DNA of 64,000 nucleotides from Photorhabdus cinerea (GCF_011189575.1 NZ_PUJW01000008.1:82770-146769), one strand, 5' to 3'; shown: positions 46,377-57,589, numbered from the stretch's first letter. Notes: a model not told the origin generated them from the letters alone. Numbers and translations: made by a program.

Positions 46377-49265
46377 ATGCATAAACATTTTGTCCGCATG
46401 ATTGTTGTGATGTTCCTGCTTGTTTGGGGAACGGCAAGCTATGCGAAAACACAACAGTGGCAGCCACTGCAAGAGACAATTTATAAAAGCGGAAATGATC
46501 ATCGTCAGTATCAGGGAATAAAATTGGCGAACAATATGACGGTTCTGCTGGTGTCTGATGAAAAGGCGACGAAATCTCTGGCAGCGGTAGCGATTCCAGT
46601 TGGTAGTATGGAAAATCCTGACAGCCAGCTTGGGCTTGCACATTATCTGGAACATATGGTTCTGATGGGTTCTCAGCGTTATCCACAGTCGGGTAGTTTA
46701 TCTGAGTTTTTGCAAAAACACGGTGGTAGTTATAATGCCAGCACTGCTTCTTATCGCACGGCTTTCTACCTTGAAGTGGAAAATGAAGCGTTAGCTAATG
46801 CGACAGATCGTCTGGCTGATGCACTGGCAGAACCTTTGCTTGACCCAGTTAATGCAGATCGGGAACGAAACGCCGTCAATGCAGAACTGACAATGGCGCG
46901 TTCTCGTGATGGGATGCGGGTTGCTCAAATACGCTCAGAAACCTTGAATCCTGCGCATCCAAATGCTCGTTTTTCTGGTGGTAATCTAGAAACATTGAAA
47001 GATAAACCAGGGAGTAAATTACAGACAGAGCTAGTGGATTTCTATCAACGCTATTATTCAGCCAATCTGATGAAAGGTGTCATTTACGGCAATCAGTCTA
47101 TCGATAAACTAACTCAGATAGCTGTTGATACTTTTGGTCGGATACCTGACAGAAAAGCCAGTGTGCCCGCTATTACTGTCCCAGCAGTAACAGAAAAAGA
47201 GAAAGGGATTGTCATCCATTATGTTCCTGCTCAGCCGCAAAAAGCGTTGCAATTAGAGTTCAGTATTGACAATAACAGTGCTGATTTCCGCAGTAAAACG
47301 GATGAATATCTCGGCTATATGATAGGTAATCGTAGCCTGAATACATTATCAGACTGGTTGCAAACTCAGGGGCTGGCAGAAAGTATCAGTGCCGGAGCTG
47401 AACCGATGGTTGACCGTAACAAAGGTATATTTTTTATTTATGTTACCTTGACAGACAAAGGGCTTGAACAGCGGGATCAGGTCGTTGCTGCTATTTTCAC
47501 TTATATTCATTTGCTAAAACAAAAAGGCATTCAGAAAAGTTATTTTGATGAAATCGCTAAGGTTTTGAACCTGTCTTTCCAGTACGGCTCTATTGTTCGT
47601 AATATGAATTATATCGAATGGTTATCGGATGCTATGTTGCGGGTTCCTGTTTCCAATGTACTCAATGCCGGTTATTTGGCTGATGACTATAACCCAAAAG
47701 CAATCGCCAGCCGACTTGATGAATTGGCCCCTGAGAATGCACGTATCTGGTATATCAGTCCAAAAGAGCCGCACAATAAACAAGCCTATTTTGTTCAGGC
47801 ACCTTATCAAGTTGATCGAATCACATCACAACAAATGGTGAAATGGCAGCAGCTCGGAAAACAGATGAACTTTTCTTTGCCTGTGCCAAATCCTTATATT
47901 CCCGATGACTTGCAGTTAATAAAGGCAAGTAAAAGCCAGAAACATCCAAAGATGATTCTTGAACAGCAGAATTTTCGTCTGCTTTATATGTCAAGCCAAT
48001 ATTTTGCTGATGAACCAAAAGCCAACATCACTCTTGATTTGCGCAACGCCGAAAGTCTGAATAGTGCCCGTAAGCAGGTAACTTTCTCTTTACTTGATTA
48101 TCTGGCGCGGCTTTCCCTTGATCAGCTTGGTTATCAAGCTTCTGTTGCAGGAATGAATATTTCTACTGGTTCAGCGAACGGGCTGCAATTAGGAGTAAGT
48201 GGTTACACTCAGAATCTTCCAGAACTTCTAACCTCTCTAATTAATGATTACATGGCGTTTATGCCAACTGAGAATCAACTGGAACAAGCTAAATCTTGGT
48301 ATCGTGAACAAATAGAGGTTTCTAATAACGGTAAAGCTTATGACATGGCTATGCAGCCGCTGAAACGTCTTTCTGTGGTGTCTTACACAGAACAGTCCGT
48401 TCATTTGAAAGAACTGAAGACTATCACCGTTCAGGATATTGTTGAGTATCGCCATGAATTAATAAAAAATTCTGCTTTGCAGATGATGATAATTGGAAAC
48501 TTGACCGAACAGCAGAGCAAAATAATTGCTGAATCCGCCCATAATCAACTGGCAAACCAAGGAAATAGCTGGTGGAGTGGGGATAAGGTAGTGATTGATA
48601 AAAATTACCAAGTTAATTTTCAGCGTGTTGGTAGCAGTACTGATAGTGCCTTGGCAGAAATTTATATTCCGACCGGTTATAACCGTATAGAAAGCTATGT
48701 TTATTCGAGCTTGCTAAGCAATATGCTCAAGCCGTGGTTCTATGAGCAATTGAGAACAGCAGAACAGCTGGGATATGCGGTGTTTGCTTTCAATACCAGT
48801 GTTGGGGAACAGTGGGGGCTGGGTTTTCTACTACAAAGTAATAGCAAGCAACCAAAATATCTGAATCAGCGTTATCAGGATTTCTACCAAAAGGCGAGCA
48901 GTAAACTGGAAGCCATGTCCCAAACTGATTTTGAGCAGTACAAGAACGCACGGATTAATGCACGTCAGCAACCGCCACAAACGTTCTATGCCGAAGTTGC
49001 TCGTTTCTCTGGTGATTTCAGCCGTAATAACTTTAGTTTCGACAGTAGAGATAAAATGCTTGAGGTACTAAAGAAAACCACACAGCAGCAACTGATTAAT
49101 TTTTACCGGGACGCCGTAAACAAACATAGGGGGTTGTCATTTATTTCACAAGTGATTGGTAAATCAGGGAACTCAGATGGATATGCGAAATTGAAAGGTT
49201 GGAAAACCTATCATGATGTTACTGAATTTCAGCAACAGTTGCCTGTTGAGGTAAGAGCTCAGTGA
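46377..49265 (+). CDS. ptrA: Protease III (pitrilysin)
   Basis: Periplasmic zinc metalloprotease of the insulinase M16 family, 962 residues as in E. coli. A signal peptide ends ASYA before KTQQWQ. The inverted zinc motif HYLEH lies in GLAHYLEHMVLMGSQRYP, with the further ligand glutamate in the NAVNAEL region. It degrades small peptides such as insulin fragments. The gene sits inside the rec cluster and overlaps recB by four bases (GTGA). Confidence 0.97.
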   Translation: MHKHFVRMIVVMFLLVWGTASYAKTQQWQPLQETIYKSGNDHRQYQGIKLANNMTVLLVSDEKATKSLAAVAIPVGSMENPDSQLGLAHYLEHMVLMGSQRYPQSGSLSEFLQKHGGSYNASTASYRTAFYLEVENEALANATDRLADALAEPLLDPVNADRERNAVNAELTMARSRDGMRVAQIRSETLNPAHPNARFSGGNLETLKDKPGSKLQTELVDFYQRYYSANLMKGVIYGNQSIDKLTQIAVDTFGRIPDRKASVPAITVPAVTEKEKGIVIHYVPAQPQKALQLEFSIDNNSADFRSKTDEYLGYMIGNRSLNTLSDWLQTQGLAESISAGAEPMVDRNKGIFFIYVTLTDKGLEQRDQVVAAIFTYIHLLKQKGIQKSYFDEIAKVLNLSFQYGSIVRNMNYIEWLSDAMLRVPVSNVLNAGYLADDYNPKAIASRLDELAPENARIWYISPKEPHNKQAYFVQAPYQVDRITSQQMVKWQQLGKQMNFSLPVPNPYIPDDLQLIKASKSQKHPKMILEQQNFRLLYMSSQYFADEPKANITLDLRNAESLNSARKQVTFSLLDYLARLSLDQLGYQASVAGMNISTGSANGLQLGVSGYTQNLPELLTSLINDYMAFMPTENQLEQAKSWYREQIEVSNNGKAYDMAMQPLKRLSVVSYTEQSVHLKELKTITVQDIVEYRHELIKNSALQMMIIGNLTEQQSKIIAESAHNQLANQGNSWWSGDKVVIDKNYQVNFQRVGSSTDSALAEIYIPTGYNRIESYVYSSLLSNMLKPWFYEQLRTAEQLGYAVFAFNTSVGEQWGLGFLLQSNSKQPKYLNQRYQDFYQKASSKLEAMSQTDFEQYKNARINARQQPPQTFYAEVARFSGDFSRNNFSFDSRDKMLEVLKKTTQQQLINFYRDAVNKHRGLSFISQVIGKSGNSDGYAKLKGWKTYHDVTEFQQQLPVEVRAQ

Positions 49266-52200
49266 TCACAGAGGTATCTGCCCACAAGCTTAATGCATTA
49301 ACTCTGCCGCTGAATGGTCAGCGGCTGATCGAAGCTTCTGCCGGGACGGGTAAAACTTACACCATTGGTATTTTATATCTCCGTCTTCTACTTGGACTGG
49401 GGAAAGATGCTGCTTTTCCACGGCCTTTAAGCGTGGAAGAAATTCTGGTGGTGACATTTACTGAGGCAGCAACAGATGAGTTACGTGGGCGTATCCGTGA
49501 AAACATTCATGAACTTCGCCTTGCTTGTATTCGAAACGAAGTAGAAGATTCAGAGTCTGCCTATCAACAGCTACTGGATGAAATTCCGGATAGAGAGCAA
49601 GCCGCTATCTGGTTGCTGGCTGCCGAGCGACAGATGGATGAGGCCGCGATTTATACCATTCATGGCTTCTGTCAGAGAATGCTGGCACATAATGCCTTTG
49701 AATCCGGGATCTTGTTTGAACAGACATTAATTCAGGATGAACATCCACTAGAGAGGCAGGGATGTGCCGATTTCTGGCGGCGCCACTGCTATCCATTGTC
49801 GTTATCGATGGCTCAGGTTATCAGCCAGGATTGGAGTGGGCCGGAAGCACTGTTGGCCGAATTACATCCTTATTTGCAAGGGGATATGCCATATATCGTT
49901 GATGCGCCAAACAGTGATGAAACGCTGTTAAGCCGTCATGAGAAAATTACGCAGTTGATTTGTGGAGTTAAGTGTCAATGGAATGAAGTTGTCGGAGAGT
50001 TGCATGATGTAATCGCGGGTTCTGGTGTAGATAAAAGAAGTTACAGTAGTAAGCACTTACCAAACTGGCTGAACAGAGTTACTGATTGGGCCCAGGAACC
50101 TACAGAAGATTATCAGTTGCCAAAAGAGCTGGAGAAATTCCGGCAGTCGGTATTAGTAGAAAAGACAAAAAAAGGTGATGCACCTGAGCATTCACTTTTT
50201 GTTGTGATAGATAATTTGTATCAGCAACCACTGACTTTACGTGATTTGATTATCTCCAGAGCTATTATTGAGATTCGCCAGTCAATCCGTCAGGAAAAAT
50301 TAATGCGTGGTCATATGGGGTTTGGTGATTTATTAACCCGTCTTGATGATGCTCTGAAAGGTCCAGGTAGTGATTTGCTTGCCCAGACTATCCGTCAGCG
50401 CTATCCGGTTGCGTTGATTGATGAATTTCAGGATACCGACCCACAGCAATATCGGATTTTCCACACCATCTATGGCAATCAGCCTGAAAATGGATTGTTA
50501 TTTATCGGCGATCCCAAACAGGCTATTTATGCATTCCGTGGCGCCGATATCTTCACTTATATGCGCGCTCGCTTTCAGGTAAGTGCTCACTATACTTTGG
50601 AGACAAACTGGCGCTCTGCTGATTCAATGGTACGGGCAGTAAACAAGTTGTTTATGCGTTCAGAAAATCCCTTCTTGTTTGAACAGATCCCTTTTGTTGA
50701 GGTTTCTGCTGCGGAGAAAAACCGGGGGCTTGCTTTTAGCTATGATACTAAGGAGCAGGCCGCATTGAATTTCTGGTTGCAACCAGGGGAAGGTGTTTCT
50801 ACCGGAGATTACGAGCAAACGATGTCACGATTCTGTGCGGCACAAATTCGTGATTGGTTGCAAGCTGGCAGTGAAGGGCGTGCTCTGTTACATAAAAATG
50901 AGAAGGTTCGGCCTGTTACTGCGGCTGACATCACTGTTCTGGTCCGTAGCAGAAAAGAAGCCATACTGATCCGTGATGCACTTAACTTGTTATCTATCCC
51001 TTCTGTATTTCTTTCTAACCGAGAGAGTGTATTTGATACCGCGGAGGCAAAGGATATTCTTTGGTTATTGCAAGCTGTGTTGTCACCAGAGAAAGAACGG
51101 GTTTTGAGAAGTGCGCTTGCTAGTGGTTTATTTGGTTTGACTGCTCGGCAGATAGACAAACTGAATCATGATGAAAAGGCTTGGGATCAGCTAGTTGATG
51201 AGTTTGATGGTTACTTTCGTCTGTGGCAGAGTCGTGGGGTGCTGCCTATGTTACGAGCGGTAATGGCAAACCATAGTATTGCTGAGAACTTACTTGCCAG
51301 TTATGACGGTGAACGACGTTTGATGGATGTGATGCATATTGGTGAGTTGTTGCAAGAGATATCTTTACAACTCGATAGTGAACATGCAGTCACTCGTTGG
51401 TTAGCTCAGCAAATATCTCATCCTGATCCACAATCAGAAAACCAGCAGATGCGGCTGGAAAGTGATCGTCATTTGGTACAAATCTGTACTATCCATAAAT
51501 CTAAAGGTCTGGAATACCCGCTGGTATGGTTGCCATTTGCCTGTAATTTCAGAACGCAGAAACAGGCGATATATCATGATCGTGCAAGCTTTAATGCTTG
51601 TCTTGATATTTTCCCTGATGAGGAAACTATCAAACTGGCTGAGCAAGAGCGGTTGGCTGAAGATTTGCGTTTACTTTATGTCGCATTGACGCGTTCTGTT
51701 TACCATTGCAGTGTCGGCGTGGCTCCGCTGATAAAAGGCAATAAGAAGAAGATCGGGGATACCGATCTGCATCAATGCGCTCTGGGTTACCTGCTCCAAA
51801 AGGGCGTTAAAGGTGATGCTGATTTTCTGGCGAAATGTCTTAAAGAATTAAATGGGGATGGGATTATTGTCTCTTCAATCAGTGATACTGATGATAATCC
51901 ATGGAAATCACAAAGCCAAAATGATTTATTGCTGTCGGCAAGGCAGTTTAATCGCAGGATTCAGGATGATTGGCGGATCACCAGTTATTCTGGTCTGCAA
52001 AACTCTGCTGTTCATCATGGCAATACTTCCCCCCGTATTGTTGGGGAAGAGACTATTGAGGTCATTGTTCAGTCTATCGCGCCAAAGTTGGATGTTGATG
52101 CCAGTGGTGAAAAACAAATAGCAGAACAACCTGAAATGACACCACATACGTTTCCACGAGGGGCTTCTGCCGGTACTTTTTTGCATTCAATATTAGAAGA

Positions 52201-52870
52201 GCTCAATTTTAGCCAATTACCTGATGAGAAATGGTTGGCTGAACAACTAAAATCAGCCGGGTTTGATGAACATTGGAGTGAGATATTACAGCGATGGATG
52301 GCAGATATTTTTACGACTCCCTTGAATGATGAAGGTATGGCGCTTTCAGAAATTCCGTTTCATCACCAGCAGAATGAAATGCAGTTTTATCTGCCAGTTG
52401 AACAACTTTTGCGATCTCAGGAGCTAGATGCAGTGACGCGTCGTTATGACCCTGTTTCAGCCCGTTGTCCCCAACTGGCGTTTCATCAGGTGAAAGGGAT
52501 GCTGAAAGGGTTTATTGATTTAGTCTTCTGTTGGCAAGATCGGTTCTATGTGTTGGATTACAAGTCAAACTGGTTGGGAAATGGTAGTCAGGCGTATACC
52601 CGTGAAGCGATGGAAACCGCTATGATTGAGCATCGTTATGATCTGCAATATCAGCTTTATACACTAGCACTGCATCGTTACTTGCGTCACAGATTGGTTA
52701 ATTATGATTACCAACAACATTTTGGCGGAGTGATTTATCTGTTCTTGAGAGGAATTGATAAACAACAACCGGGAAATGGTATTTTTAGTTGTCGGCCATC
52801 AGCCGAATTTGTTAATGCTTTGGATCTGCTTTTCGGTGGCAATGAACAACCTGAGAAAGAGAAAAACTGA
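49262..52870 (+). CDS. recB: Exodeoxyribonuclease V beta subunit RecB
   Basis: 3'-5' helicase and the only nuclease of RecBCD, 1202 residues (E. coli 1180), starting at a GTG. The UvrD-type helicase has Walker A EASAGTGKTYTIG (residues ~24-36), VALIDEFQDTDPQQY, and QICTIHKSKGLEYPLVWLP. The C-terminal nuclease domain keeps its catalytic residues: D1086 in GFIDLVF, and D1099 and K1101 in FYVLDYKSNW, matching E. coli D1067/D1080/K1082. It overlaps recD by one base. Confidence 0.97.
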   Translation: MITEVSAHKLNALTLPLNGQRLIEASAGTGKTYTIGILYLRLLLGLGKDAAFPRPLSVEEILVVTFTEAATDELRGRIRENIHELRLACIRNEVEDSESAYQQLLDEIPDREQAAIWLLAAERQMDEAAIYTIHGFCQRMLAHNAFESGILFEQTLIQDEHPLERQGCADFWRRHCYPLSLSMAQVISQDWSGPEALLAELHPYLQGDMPYIVDAPNSDETLLSRHEKITQLICGVKCQWNEVVGELHDVIAGSGVDKRSYSSKHLPNWLNRVTDWAQEPTEDYQLPKELEKFRQSVLVEKTKKGDAPEHSLFVVIDNLYQQPLTLRDLIISRAIIEIRQSIRQEKLMRGHMGFGDLLTRLDDALKGPGSDLLAQTIRQRYPVALIDEFQDTDPQQYRIFHTIYGNQPENGLLFIGDPKQAIYAFRGADIFTYMRARFQVSAHYTLETNWRSADSMVRAVNKLFMRSENPFLFEQIPFVEVSAAEKNRGLAFSYDTKEQAALNFWLQPGEGVSTGDYEQTMSRFCAAQIRDWLQAGSEGRALLHKNEKVRPVTAADITVLVRSRKEAILIRDALNLLSIPSVFLSNRESVFDTAEAKDILWLLQAVLSPEKERVLRSALASGLFGLTARQIDKLNHDEKAWDQLVDEFDGYFRLWQSRGVLPMLRAVMANHSIAENLLASYDGERRLMDVMHIGELLQEISLQLDSEHAVTRWLAQQISHPDPQSENQQMRLESDRHLVQICTIHKSKGLEYPLVWLPFACNFRTQKQAIYHDRASFNACLDIFPDEETIKLAEQERLAEDLRLLYVALTRSVYHCSVGVAPLIKGNKKKIGDTDLHQCALGYLLQKGVKGDADFLAKCLKELNGDGIIVSSISDTDDNPWKSQSQNDLLLSARQFNRRIQDDWRITSYSGLQNSAVHHGNTSPRIVGEETIEVIVQSIAPKLDVDASGEKQIAEQPEMTPHTFPRGASAGTFLHSILEELNFSQLPDEKWLAEQLKSAGFDEHWSEILQRWMADIFTTPLNDEGMALSEIPFHHQQNEMQFYLPVEQLLRSQELDAVTRRYDPVSARCPQLAFHQVKGMLKGFIDLVFCWQDRFYVLDYKSNWLGNGSQAYTREAMETAMIEHRYDLQYQLYTLALHRYLRHRLVNYDYQQHFGGVIYLFLRGIDKQQPGNGIFSCRPSAEFVNALDLLFGGNEQPEKEKN

Positions 52871-54726
52871 TGATTTCATTATTACAACAGGCAGTAGATC
52901 TCAGGCTTCTGCGCTCATTGGATTTACAGTTTGCTCATGCGTTGATTGGGGATGAAGATCCTGCTCTGTTGTTGGTGATGGCACTGTTGAGTGCTGAGGC
53001 CGGGGCTGGTCATGTTTGTCTACCTGTTAACCGGATAATGCCTGAATATTTTTTTGATGGGCGGCAACGTGAATTTGCAGAACAGTTATGGCAAGTTGCA
53101 GGGAACCCTGATGAGCCGAGCTTGCGCGAGGCATTGGAGAATTGTGCTGCTGTTAGTAATGGTTTTCAGCCAACACCCGTTGTTCTTTCGCATAACCGAC
53201 TTTATTTGCAAAGGATGTGGCAAAGTGAGTGCCAGGTCGCAGCGTTTTTCTCTGCCAGCCATCAATCAACGGATAGTATTCAGGAAGAGCAACTGAGAGC
53301 TATTCTGGACGAATTATTTATGTTATCTGGTGAGACCATGGACTGGCAAAAGATGGCTGCTGCTGTCGCGGTAACTAGCAGAGTCTCGGTTATCTCTGGT
53401 GGGCCGGGAACCGGGAAAACAACAACTGTTGCTAAGTTACTGGCGGCCTTAATCAAACTTAATCCTGATAAAAATCTGGTGATCCGACTGGCTGCTCCGA
53501 CGGGAAAAGCAGCGGCCAGATTGACGGAATCTCTTAACAGTGCTGTCAGAAAGCTTCCTCTGACGGAGAAACAGTTTGAATCTATGCCAGCTCAGGCTCA
53601 GACAATTCACCGCTTATTGGGGGCTCAGCCGGATAGCCAGAGGTTACGCTATGACCGAAATAACCCATTGAGTTTGGATGTATTGGTGGTGGATGAAGCT
53701 TCAATGGTGGATTTACCCATGATGGCCCGGTTGATTGATGCGTTGCCGTCATATGCAAAAATTGTCTTGCTTGGTGATCGTGATCAATTGGCATCAGTGG
53801 AGGCTGGAGCTGTATTGGGGGATGTATGCCGTTTTGCTGAGATGGGATATAGCGCAGTAAGGGCAGAACAGCTAAGCCGATTGACTGGATGCCAGTTAGT
53901 TGCAGGTGAACAGGAGAATGTTCCGGAAGTTCGTGACCGTTTGTGCCTTTTGCGCAGAAGTTATCGTTTTGATGTAGATTCAGGGATTGGTCAGCTTGCT
54001 GCGGCAGTTAATCAGGGAAAGAGCAGGCAAGCTCTCTCTATTCTGCAACAGTCATTGAATGATATTTGTTTTTACCGATTGTCTGATGATGAGGATTATC
54101 AGCGGTTGTTGATTGAAACAGTATCGGGTTATCGCTCTTATTTGCAATTGGTAGCAAAGCAAGCACCTGCCAAAGCGATTTTGGATGAATTTAACCGTTA
54201 CCGCCTGCTATGTGCACTTAGAGAAGGGCTATTTGGTGTTAGTGGACTTAATGAGCGTATAGAACAGCTATTACATCGTCAGGGGCTTATCCGTCGCCCT
54301 ACTGGGATTTTCAGCCGTGGGTATGCAGGCCGACCAATTATGATCTCCCGTAATGACAGCACACTTAGCCTGTTTAATGGTGATATCGGCATTATGCTCA
54401 GGGACGAAAATAATGAGCTTCGTGCTTATTTTCAACTACCTGATGGACAGATTAAAGGCATTCAGCCAAGTCGTTTGCCACAGCATGAAACAGCGTATGT
54501 GATGACCGTACACAAATCGCAGGGCTCAGAATTTGAACATACGGCTCTGGTACTGCCAACGCAGTTTGCACCGGTTGTTAGCCGAGAGCTGGTCTATACA
54601 GCGATGACTCGGGCTAGAGAAAAACTGACTCTTTATGCACATGATGCCGTATTGCGTCAGGCCATTCAAACTCCAACTCAAAGGCGCAGTGGGTTGGCCG
54701 AGCGGCTTAGATTACAGGCGTATTAG
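52870..54726 (+). CDS. recD: Exodeoxyribonuclease V alpha subunit RecD
   Basis: 5'-3' SF1 helicase subunit of RecBCD, 618 residues (E. coli 608). Walker A VISGGPGTGKTTTVAKL, Walker B in VLVVDEASMVDLPMM, GDRDQLASVEAG, and the C-terminal motif YVMTVHKSQGSEF are present. The TGATG junction with recB suggests coupled translation. In E. coli argA follows in the opposite direction; here no argA is seen. Confidence 0.97.
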   Translation: MISLLQQAVDLRLLRSLDLQFAHALIGDEDPALLLVMALLSAEAGAGHVCLPVNRIMPEYFFDGRQREFAEQLWQVAGNPDEPSLREALENCAAVSNGFQPTPVVLSHNRLYLQRMWQSECQVAAFFSASHQSTDSIQEEQLRAILDELFMLSGETMDWQKMAAAVAVTSRVSVISGGPGTGKTTTVAKLLAALIKLNPDKNLVIRLAAPTGKAAARLTESLNSAVRKLPLTEKQFESMPAQAQTIHRLLGAQPDSQRLRYDRNNPLSLDVLVVDEASMVDLPMMARLIDALPSYAKIVLLGDRDQLASVEAGAVLGDVCRFAEMGYSAVRAEQLSRLTGCQLVAGEQENVPEVRDRLCLLRRSYRFDVDSGIGQLAAAVNQGKSRQALSILQQSLNDICFYRLSDDEDYQRLLIETVSGYRSYLQLVAKQAPAKAILDEFNRYRLLCALREGLFGVSGLNERIEQLLHRQGLIRRPTGIFSRGYAGRPIMISRNDSTLSLFNGDIGIMLRDENNELRAYFQLPDGQIKGIQPSRLPQHETAYVMTVHKSQGSEFEHTALVLPTQFAPVVSRELVYTAMTRAREKLTLYAHDAVLRQAIQTPTQRRSGLAERLRLQAY

Positions 54727-55439
54727 CGCTTGCTCTAATAGACTGACTTGTGCAAAAAAATTTATATATTAATGATGTGGTCATATCTTCCTTGACGTTT
54801 TTTGATCATTATTTGCTCAGTTGTTGGATTGGGATTTTTAAGCCTGATAAGCAGTCCATTAATATCCTTAATGAGTTTTCTGATTTGCCGTACTGACTTT
54901 GGTAAATATGCCTTTTTATTTTTGTAAAAAGTTCTCGATTGGGTGATTGAAAAATTCTCGTGCAGTAAGCTAGCCTATACAAGATAAATGTGTCTTAAAC
55001 CTACCTATATACCAAATTTTGGCTAGTTTATAATTGAAATATCTTTTCTTAGTCTTTTTGGTTGGGCGATTATTAGCCGTTGTGTCCAGTCGGTAATACC
55101 GATTAGTTTCATCGTGATGGCTATATACTGATCGATATCTTAATTTCACCGATTCAAAAGATTCAAAAATAGTTGCAATTACTGAATCAAATTATTGATG
55201 TTTATGTTTTGTTATAAATGTAAACAATAAAATTATAAATTTAATAAATTTTAATATTATTGTGTGGTTAATGTCACACTTTGTGAATATATTAAATGAA
55301 ATTTATTATTATTTGATGATATAAGCACCTAATTATATGAATTGTGATTTGTTTACTAAACGGATTGCGGATATGTCTGGATAGCTTGCTAGGGGTGAGA
55401 TGAATATCCAGATTTTTGATTTAAGGATTAAGTTGTCTG
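54727..55439. other. 713-base gap between recD and the secretion genes
   Basis: A+T-rich and without a convincing gene. On the minus strand, 54974-54762 is an open stretch of 70 codons (including YLPKSVRQIRKLIKDING) with no good start or ribosome-binding site. Nearer 55110 a 29-codon minus frame reads MKLIGITDWTQRLIIA. Both look like pieces of lost genes, but I do not recognise them. The last ~250 bases (about 75% A+T by eye) must hold the promoter of the secretion operon. Confidence 0.4.
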
Positions 55440-57589
55440 ATGCAACATAATGAAATGAGTACTGAGCCACCCCATTCTTCCCCGGAGCTGGATACCGGCC
55501 TGATTTGCCTGGCTATGTTGGCTAGGTTTCACAACATAGCTATATCGACTGAACAACTTTCACACGAATTTTCCACTTCCAACCAAGGTCTTACCCTGAA
55601 GGAGCTGCTGCTGGCTGCCCGTCATTCAGGGCTGAAAGCCAAGGCTGTACACACAACACTTGCCAGACTTGAACATACTCCCTTGCCCGCCATTGCCATT
55701 GACCGAGATGGGCAGTTTTTTATTTTGGCTAAACTGGACAAAGAACAGGCCTGATTCAGGACCCACGTTCGGCGCGTCCCGAAGTTATCAGCTTCGAGCA
55801 GCTTGAGCAGCGTTGGACAGGGCAACTGGTGCTTGTGCGTTCCAGTAACAGTCTGTCCGGAGAGACTTCTCGCTTTGACTTCACTTGGTTTATCCCGGCT
55901 ATCGTCAAATATCGCAAGTTGTTGGGTGAAGTTTTGCTGGGGTCTTTTGCCTTGCAGTTGTTTGCCTTGGTGACTCCGTTGTTCTTTCAGGTGGTCATGG
56001 ACAAAGTACTGGTGCACCACGGCCTAACCACACTGGATGTTGTCGCAGCGGGATTGCTGGGCATCATGCTGTTCGAGTCGGCCCTGAGCGGTTTGCGTAG
56101 CTACGTGTTTGCTCATACGACCAGCCGTATTGATGTGCAGTTGGGATCGAATCTTTTTCGGCACTTGATTAATCTGCCGCTGGCTTACTTCCAGGCAAGG
56201 AGAGTCGGTGATTCTGTGGCTCGTGTACGCGAACTGGAAAACATCCGCAGCTTCCTCACCGGCAACGCCATTACCTTGATGCTCGACGTGCTTTTTTCTC
56301 TGGTATTCATCCTTGTGATGTTCTATTACAGCGGCTGGTTGACTCTCGTTGTGGTGTTATCATTGCCGCTCTATGCACTAGTTTCAGGGTTGGTTACACC
56401 TCTCTTGCGTAAGCGATTACAGGATAGCTTCACACGTAACGCTGAGAATCAGGCATTCCTTGTCGAAACGGTAAATGGCATCGATACCCTAAAGTCAATG
56501 GCGGTTGAACCGCAGGCCATCCGCAAGTGGGACAACCAACTGGCGGCTTATGTTGCCGCAGGTTTCAAAACACAGACCTTATCCACTCTCGCCAATGAAA
56601 GTGTATCGCTTATTGGCAAGTTAGTGACGGTCGCCACACTCTGGCTCGGTGCCCGCCTCGTGATAGAGGGGCAGCTATCGGTGGGGGAACTGATCGCATT
56701 CAATATGCTGGCCGGCCGTGTCAGCGGCCCGATCATGCGCTTGGCGCAACTGTGGACCAGCTTCCAGCAGACCGGGGTCTCAGTGCAGCGTCTGGGAGAC
56801 ATCCTCAATTCCCGTACTGAATTGTCTCAGGCTACACGTAGCACGGTGCCGCCGCTCAAGGGGCAGGTAGAGTTCGAACAGGTGCATTTTCGTTACCGGG
56901 CTGATGGTTCTGAGGTGCTGCGCGGAGTCAACCTAGTCATTGGTGCAGGAGAAATCATTGGTGTAGTGGGTCGCTCCGGTTCCGGCAAAAGTACTCTGAC
57001 CCGTTTATTGCAGCGGCTCTATGTTCCAGAGCGCGGACGGGTCATGGTCGATGGCATGGATCTGGCATTGGCTGATGTGTCCTCGCTGCGCCGGCAGATT
57101 GGCGTGGTGTTGCAGGACAATATGCTATTCAACCGCAGCATTCGCGAAAACATTGCCTTGAGCGATCCGGGTGCGCCGCTCGAAGTGGTCATGCACGCTG
57201 CCCGCATGGCTGGAGCCCATGAATTCATCCTTGAACTGCCCGAAGGTTACGACACCATTGTGGGTGAGCACGGCGCGTCACTTTCGGGCGGTCAGCGGCA
57301 ACGGGTAGCCATTGCCCGAGCTTTGATCGGCAATCCTCGCATTTTGATTTTCGACGAGGCGACCAGTGCGCTGGACTACGAGTCTGAACGGGTGGTTCAG
57401 CAGAACATGCAAAGCATTTGCAAGGGGCGCACGGTCATCATTATCGCTCATCGGTTGTCTGCTGTACGCGACGCGCATCGTATCCTTGTGATGGATCGCG
57501 GGCAGATCGTTGAACAGGGAGCTCACGCCGAGTTACTGGCGCGTCAGGACGGCCACTATTCACGACTGTATCGAATGCAGCAAGGCTGA
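55440..57589 (+). pseudogene. HlyB-type type I secretion ABC exporter, frameshifted
   Basis: Inner-membrane ABC exporter for a type I secretion system, about 716 codons if repaired (HlyB 707). The first 104 codons encode a C39-like domain in which the catalytic cysteine position is threonine (DTGLICLAMLARF), as in RTX exporters. At 55750-55753 the frame meets TGA after DKEQA; one missing C would give ALIQDPRSARPEVIS and rejoin the next frame. The rest is intact: six membrane segments, Walker A GRSGSGKST, signature LSGGQRQRVAIARA, Walker B ILIFDEATSALD, IIAHRLS. A 586-residue product from GTG 55829 would lack the C39-like domain. Confidence 0.88.

Noticed and set aside
55440..57589. Programmed ribosomal frameshift or phase-variable switch in the exporter gene
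   Set aside because: No slippery heptamer, long homopolymer or short tandem repeat at the break; a one-base deletion explains it more simply.
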